10,440 nucleotides of DNA. It comes from Rubritepida sp. Its GTDB lineage: Bacteria > Pseudomonadota > Alphaproteobacteria > Acetobacterales > Acetobacteraceae. Both the position numbers and the translations under genes were made by a program. Location of the stretch: assembly GCA_028291485.1 (NCBI GenBank), contig JAQGHZ010000187.1, positions 1 to 10,440 of the forward strand. Reading direction: 5' to 3'. A model generated the notes under the pieces. It ran no database searches. It worked only from the letters and a program-made list of their open reading frames with translations, and was not told the DNA's origin. Of this stretch, positions 7,309-10,440 are shown in pieces (within the stretch, counting starts at the first letter, position 1; every line of letters starts with the position of its first letter).

Positions 7309-8736
7309 TCAGGGCAACACCTTGCCGGGGTTCATGATGCCCTTCGGGTCCAGCGCCGCCTTGATCGCCTGCATGGTGGCGAGCTCCGCGCCGCCGCGCC
7401 AAGCCTCCATCATGTCGGTCTTGAGGCGGCCCACGCCGTGCTCGGCGCTGAAGCTGCCGCCGAGGTCGCGCACGATGGCGTTCACGCAATCCATGATGTC
7501 GTGCGAACGGGCGAGGAAATCGGCGGCCGCCATCTGAGGCGGCTGCTCCAGGTTCATGTGGATGTTGCCGTCGCCCATATGGCCGAAGGGCACGGGGCGG
7601 CTGCCGGGGATGAGGGCCACCAGGTCGGCCGAGGCGCGGCGGATCAGCTCGGGGACCGAGGAGACCGGCACGGAGACATCGCTCTTCACGCTGGCGCCGG
7701 CGCGCTTCTGCGCCTCCGGATGCTCCTCGCGCAGGCGCCAGATGGCGGCGCGCTGGGCCTCGGATTCCGCCAGTGCCGCGTCCAGCACCTCGCCCGCCTC
7801 CATAGCGGCCTCCAGCACCTGCTCGAGCAGCCCGCGCAGGCCGGCGCCCTCGTGGGAGGCGGAGAGGTCCACCAGGACGAAATGGTCGAAACCCGCGGCG
7901 ACGGGCAGGGTCGCGCCCTCGATATGGTCCATCACCAGCCCCATGCCGGTTCCGGACATGTATTCGAAGGCCCGCACCGCGCCCTCGTCGGCGGCGCGGA
8001 AGCGGCGGAACAGTGCCAGCGCGGCGTCCTCGGAGGGCACGGCGCAGAGCGCCGTCGCCGTCTCCTTCGCGGCCGGGAAGAGGCGCAGCACGGCGGCCGT
8101 GATGATGCCGAGCGTGCCCTCGGCGCCCACGAAGAGGTGGCGCAGCGCGTAGCCCGTATTGTCCTTGCGCAGCCGGCGCAGGCCATTGATGACCCCCCCG
8201 TCCGGCAGCACGACCTCGAGGCCCAGCATCAGCTCGCGCGCATTGCCGTAGCGGACGGTGGTGTTGCCGCCGGCATTGGTGGAGAGCAGCCCGCCGATCA
8301 TCGCCGAGCCCTCGGCACCCAGGCTGAGGGGGAAGAGCGTGCCGTGCTCGGCCGCCACCTGCTGGGCCTTGGCCAGCACGAGGCCGGCCTGGACCGTCAT
8401 GGTCATGTCGGCCGCGTCCACGTCGATCACGCGGTTCATGCGGGCGAGGCTGAGGATCACCTGGTTGGGCTTGGCCTCCGGCGTGGCGCCGCCGACCATG
8501 GAGGTGTTCCCGCCTTGCGGGACGATGACGATGCCGCGCTCCGCGCAGAGTCGCACGCAGGCCGCGACCTCCCCGGTGCTCGCCGGGCGCAGCAGGGCCA
8601 TGGCCTGGCCGCGGTACAGGCCGCGCCAGTCGGCAAGATAGGGCTCCAGGTCGGAATCCGCGGTCAGCACTCCGTTGGGGCCGAGGATGGCACGGAAGGC
8701 GTCGATCAGTCCGGAGGGGCGAAGGTCGTCAGGCAT
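7309..8736 (-). CDS. FAD-binding oxidoreductase, GlcD / D-2-hydroxyglutarate dehydrogenase-like
   Basis: This is a flavoprotein of the vanillyl-alcohol-oxidase/PCMH type that oxidises 2-hydroxy acids to 2-oxo acids; glycolate, D-lactate and D-2-hydroxyglutarate are the known substrates of relatives, and the sequence alone does not decide between them. In the 475-residue form the FAD-binding PCMH domain covers about 40-225: PQGGNTSMVGGATP (73-86, pyrophosphate loop), IGGLLSTNAGGNTTVRYGN (147-165), DNTGYALRHLFVGAEGTLG (192-210). The C-terminal FAD-oxidase domain carries GHMGDGNIHMNL (385-396), with the metal-binding histidines, and SAEHGVGRLK (430-439). No iron-sulfur domain or signal peptide is seen, so it is probably cytoplasmic and uses an unknown electron acceptor. 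An in-frame GTG at 8766, with GGGAGG five bases upstream, would add ten residues; the ATG at 8736 better fits the usual N-terminus. It ends 13 bases before lptF. Confidence 0.88.
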   Translation of the reverse strand: MPDDLRPSGLIDAFRAILGPNGVLTADSDLEPYLADWRGLYRGQAMALLRPASTGEVAACVRLCAERGIVIVPQGGNTSMVGGATPEAKPNQVILSLARMNRVIDVDAADMTMTVQAGLVLAKAQQVAAEHGTLFPLSLGAEGSAMIGGLLSTNAGGNTTVRYGNARELMLGLEVVLPDGGVINGLRRLRKDNTGYALRHLFVGAEGTLGIITAAVLRLFPAAKETATALCAVPSEDAALALFRRFRAADEGAVRAFEYMSGTGMGLVMDHIEGATLPVAAGFDHFVLVDLSASHEGAGLRGLLEQVLEAAMEAGEVLDAALAESEAQRAAIWRLREEHPEAQKRAGASVKSDVSVPVSSVPELIRRASADLVALIPGSRPVPFGHMGDGNIHMNLEQPPQMAAADFLARSHDIMDCVNAIVRDLGGSFSAEHGVGRLKTDMMEAWRGGAELATMQAIKAALDPKGIMNPGKVLP

Positions 8737-8742
8737 CGAGGG

Positions 8743-8748
8743 ATTATA
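8743..8748 (-). promoter_or_regulatory. TATAAT box just upstream of the flavoprotein ATG (possible -10)
   Basis: A perfect TATAAT on the minus strand ends six bases before the ATG at 8736, rare in DNA this GC-rich. If used, transcription would begin at or next to the ATG, giving a leaderless mRNA. The best -35 candidate (TGGAGT, 16-base spacer) matches the consensus at only three positions. If the gene starts at GTG 8766, these bases are only the Tyr-Asn codons. Confidence 0.3.
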
Positions 8749-8771
8749 GCCGGGCGCGGGGATCACTCCAT

Positions 8772-8777
8772 CCTCCC
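8772..8777 (-). promoter_or_regulatory. GGGAGG Shine-Dalgarno for the alternative GTG start at 8766
   Basis: GGGAGG lies five bases before an in-frame GTG at 8766, ideal spacing for initiation. It would give a 485-residue flavoprotein beginning (f)M-IPAPGYNPS. This competes with the ATG at 8736, which has no Shine-Dalgarno sequence. Confidence 0.45.
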
Positions 8778-8895
8778 TGTGGTGACGGTGCGCGACAATC
8801 TGCGGCGACAGGCTGCGATGACGGGCTTTCGGGATTGCGGGGGGGGCCGGAGTTGCTAAAAAAGTCAGACGCATCCTCGGATTGAAACAACCGCC

Positions 8896-9201
8896 ATGGC
8901 TCCCGGACGCATCGTCGGTACTCTCGTCGTCTTCGTCGTCTTTGCCGTGGGCGGATTTGCCCTGGTGAACTGGTGGCAGAAGCCGCGCGGCCCGGCCCCG
9001 GGCAACAGCTACTACCAGTCGTCCACCGATCCCCGCGTGATCAACCGGCTCGAGGGCTGCGAAGGCTTCAACGCCTCGATCGACGAGGCCATCGCGCTGC
9101 AGAACCGCATCGGCCATCCCCACAATTCCGAGCGCCTGCGTCCCCTCAAGCGCGATTGCGCCGGCGAACAGCAGGAGCACTACCGCGCTGTCGCGCGATA
9201 G
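8896..9201 (+). CDS. Small membrane-anchored protein of unknown function
   Basis: I do not recognise this 101-residue protein. It starts MAPGRIVGTLVVFVVFAVGG, giving one membrane helix at about 6-25, followed by WWQKP and a soluble tail of about 70 residues rich in polar groups. A single N-terminal helix with short positive n-region suggests an anchored protein with the tail in the periplasm. Two cysteines, C55 (EGCEGF) and C88 (RDCAGE), could form a disulfide there. The high GC at third positions and sensible composition argue for a real gene, although the opposite strand is also open here. It is the only plus-strand gene, divergent from the flavoprotein gene and convergent with the Sua5 gene, whose stop lies 24 bases away. 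There is no good Shine-Dalgarno sequence before the ATG (GATTGAAACAACCGCC), so the start is less sure. Confidence 0.65.
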   Translation: MAPGRIVGTLVVFVVFAVGGFALVNWWQKPRGPAPGNSYYQSSTDPRVINRLEGCEGFNASIDEAIALQNRIGHPHNSERLRPLKRDCAGEQQEHYRAVAR

Positions 9202-9228
9202 TTGATGGGTATGTTATAACGCCATCAA
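9202..9228. repeat. Inverted repeat between two convergent genes
   Basis: TTGATGG (9202-9208) and CCATCAA (9222-9228) form a perfect 7-base inverted repeat around a 13-base loop, which itself contains the palindrome GTTATAAC (9213-9220). It starts right after the stop of the small plus-strand gene and includes the Sua5 stop. A GC-rich hairpin, CGCGC-TGTC-GCGCG (9184-9197), lies in the last codons of the small gene. The position suits a shared end of two transcripts, but the stem is weak and no T tract follows on either strand, so a terminator is only a possibility. Confidence 0.3.
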
Positions 9229-10178
9229 TCGCGGGGTGCCGCGGCGCGGGCCAGCCGATCCCGAATCGCCGCGCCCAGCCCCTCCTGGGGAATCGGCATG
9301 GCAGCGATGCCGCGCAGTCCCGAGGCGTCCAGCCTCCGCAGCCCCGAAAACAGCCGCGAGGCCGCTTCGCGCAGATCGCCCGCCGCGGAGAGCTGGTAGA
9401 TGGTCCCGGCACCAGCCAGGGCCGGGCCGAAGGCCAGCAGCGCCTCGTCGGCGGCGACCTCCGTCGCGTCGAGTCGCACCGGCAGCGCGGGCGCGTAGTG
9501 CGACAGCATCATTCCCGGGCTGCGCAGCGGGCGTCCGGCCGCCGCGCTGAGCGGGATGGCCCGGCCCACGGGCCCGATCACCGCCTCGATGGCCTCCACC
9601 GGCACCCCGCCCGGGCGCAGCAGCGCCGCCCCGCCGGCAGCGAGGTCGAGCACGGTGGATTCCACGCCCACCGGGCAGTCCCCGCCCTCCAGCACCGCGG
9701 CGATCCGGCCGGAGAGCTCCTCCATCACATGGGCCGAGGTGGTCGGACTCACCCGGCCGGAGCGGTTGGCCGAGGGCGCCGCCACGGGCGTGCCGGCCGC
9801 GCGCAGCAGCGCGAGCGCGCCCTCATGGGCCGGAACCCGCACCGCCAGCGTGTCGAGCCCGGCGCCAGCCAGCAGGTCCACCCGGCAATCGGCCCGGCGC
9901 GGCAGGACCAGGGTGAGCGGGCCGGGCCAGAAGGCCTCGGCGAGGGCGCGGGCGCGGTCATTGGGGCGGACCTCGGCCCAGGCGGATTCGGCGTCGGGGA
10001 AGTGGCAGATCAGCGGGTTGAAGTGCGGCCGGCCCTTGGCCTCGAAGATGCCGGCCACGGCCTTGCCGTTCCGCGCGTCGGCGCCGAGGCCGTAGACCGT
10101 CTCGGTCGCGAAGGCGACGAGCTCGCCGGCACGGATCAACGCCGCGGCGTCCAGCGGGTCGTCGAGGAGGACGGTCAT
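9225..10178 (-). CDS. L-threonylcarbamoyladenylate synthase, Sua5 type
   Basis: The enzyme makes threonylcarbamoyl-AMP from threonine, bicarbonate and ATP, the first step of the universal t6A37 modification of ANN-decoding tRNAs; TsaBDE then transfers the group. The YrdC/TsaC domain (about 8-200) shows ATETVYGLGADA (24-35), KGRP (48-51), FWPGPLTLVL (83-92), PSANRSG (135-141) and GVESTVLD (171-178), the known substrate-binding motifs. The linker SPGMMLSHYAP (220-230) is the Sua5 signature, and a C-terminal Sua5 domain (about 230-310) follows. With 317 residues it is the long two-domain form, not the short TsaC. Upstream GAAGG with about 8 bases of spacing supports the ATG. It follows cysQ by ten bases, suggesting one transcript; no functional link between the two is known. 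The gene is expected to be essential or nearly so. Confidence 0.94.
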   Translation of the reverse strand: MTVLLDDPLDAAALIRAGELVAFATETVYGLGADARNGKAVAGIFEAKGRPHFNPLICHFPDAESAWAEVRPNDRARALAEAFWPGPLTLVLPRRADCRVDLLAGAGLDTLAVRVPAHEGALALLRAAGTPVAAPSANRSGRVSPTTSAHVMEELSGRIAAVLEGGDCPVGVESTVLDLAAGGAALLRPGGVPVEAIEAVIGPVGRAIPLSAAAGRPLRSPGMMLSHYAPALPVRLDATEVAADEALLAFGPALAGAGTIYQLSAAGDLREAASRLFSGLRRLDASGLRGIAAMPIPQEGLGAAIRDRLARAAAPRD

Positions 10179-10188
10179 CGGGTGGCCT

Positions 10189-10440
10189 TCATACGCGCGG
10201 CATCGCGCCCCAGGCCACGAAGCCGGGGTTCCGGTAGCCCGGCTTGCCGTAGGTCAGCGGCTCGCCGGCGGCGTCCACGACACGTCCGCCGGCCGCCTCC
10301 AGCAGGGCCTGCCCCGCCGCCGTGTCCCATTCCATAATGCCGGAACTGAGCCGCGGCATCACATCCGCCCGGCCCTCCGCCATCCACGCAAATTTCAGCG
10401 CCGACCCCATCCGCGTCGTCCGCGCGATGTGCAGGTCCCG
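10189..10440 (-). CDS. cysQ: 3'(2'),5'-bisphosphate nucleotidase CysQ, C-terminal part (runs off the right edge)
   Basis: The last 83 codons of a gene that begins beyond the window. CysQ removes the 3'-phosphate from adenosine 3',5'-bisphosphate (PAP), a by-product of sulfate assimilation and of phosphopantetheine transfer. The visible part carries the inositol-monophosphatase-superfamily C-terminal signature: SALKFAWMAEGRADVMPR, then MEWDTAAGQALLEAAGG with the metal-binding aspartate of the WDTAAG motif, and the CysQ-like ending PLTYGKPGYRNPGFVA. The spacing between the SxLKF and WDTAAG motifs fits CysQ better than SuhB-type inositol phosphatases. The N-terminal metal site (the DPxDGT region) is outside the window. 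It ends ten bases before the Sua5 gene on the same strand. An inositol-phosphatase paralogue is the main alternative. Confidence 0.85.
   Translation of the reverse strand, partial: RDLHIARTTRMGSALKFAWMAEGRADVMPRLSSGIMEWDTAAGQALLEAAGGRVVDAAGEPLTYGKPGYRNPGFVAWGAMPRV

Noticed and set aside
8853..8881. TTGCTA as a -35 box for the plus-strand small gene
   Set aside because: No hexamer at 16-18 bases downstream resembles a -10 box, so the match was not convincing.
8767..9180. Further upstream extension of the flavoprotein frame
   Set aside because: It runs opposite the small plus-strand gene, has no flavoprotein similarity, and the FAD-domain N-terminus already begins after 8736 or 8766.
1..10440. 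Search by eye for CRISPR repeats, insertion sequences, tRNA genes, phage genes or toxin-antitoxin pairs
   Set aside because: No spaced direct repeats, transposase motifs, tRNA cloverleaf sequences or typical small gene pairs were seen; the window reads as core genome.

Overview
The window comes from a GC-rich Gram-negative bacterium. The gene set (lptF-lptG-lptD-surA-rsmA in a row), the high GC at third codon positions and the style of the proteins point to an alphaproteobacterium, most likely of the Acetobacteraceae/Roseomonas type. That placement is inference; no rRNA or other taxonomic marker is present. The region is almost entirely coding and looks like conserved core genome. I saw no mobile element, CRISPR array, tRNA or rRNA.

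Reading in the direction of transcription (minus strand, high to low coordinates): 10440-9225 holds the end of cysQ and a complete Sua5-type threonylcarbamoyl-AMP synthase, ten bases apart. A small plus-strand gene of unknown function (8896-9201) points towards them and ends next to a short inverted repeat. From a divergent intergenic region at about 8737-8895 a long minus-strand gene train starts: a GlcD/D-2-hydroxyglutarate-dehydrogenase-like flavoprotein, lptF, lptG, lptD, surA, rsmA and the start of an MBL-fold hydrolase, which runs off the left edge. Gaps in the train are 4 to 15 bases or the genes overlap by 4 to 8 bases, except for a 68-base gap between lptD and surA.

The core of the train is outer-membrane biogenesis. 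LptF and LptG are the membrane subunits of the LPS exporter, LptD is the outer-membrane LPS translocon, and SurA is the periplasmic chaperone that helps fold beta-barrels including LptD. RsmA (16S rRNA dimethyltransferase) is a usual companion. The pdxA gene that commonly sits between surA and rsmA is missing here.

I found no undescribed multi-gene system. The most interesting signals are small. In the lptD-surA gap, a possible 16-codon leader ORF with a good ribosome binding site ends in an ATGA overlap with the surA start, inside an inverted repeat that would cover the surA ribosome binding site. The flavoprotein gene has two competing starts, one behind a clear Shine-Dalgarno sequence and one compatible with a leaderless mRNA. 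LptD has an unusual cysteine set and an Arg-rich N-terminus.
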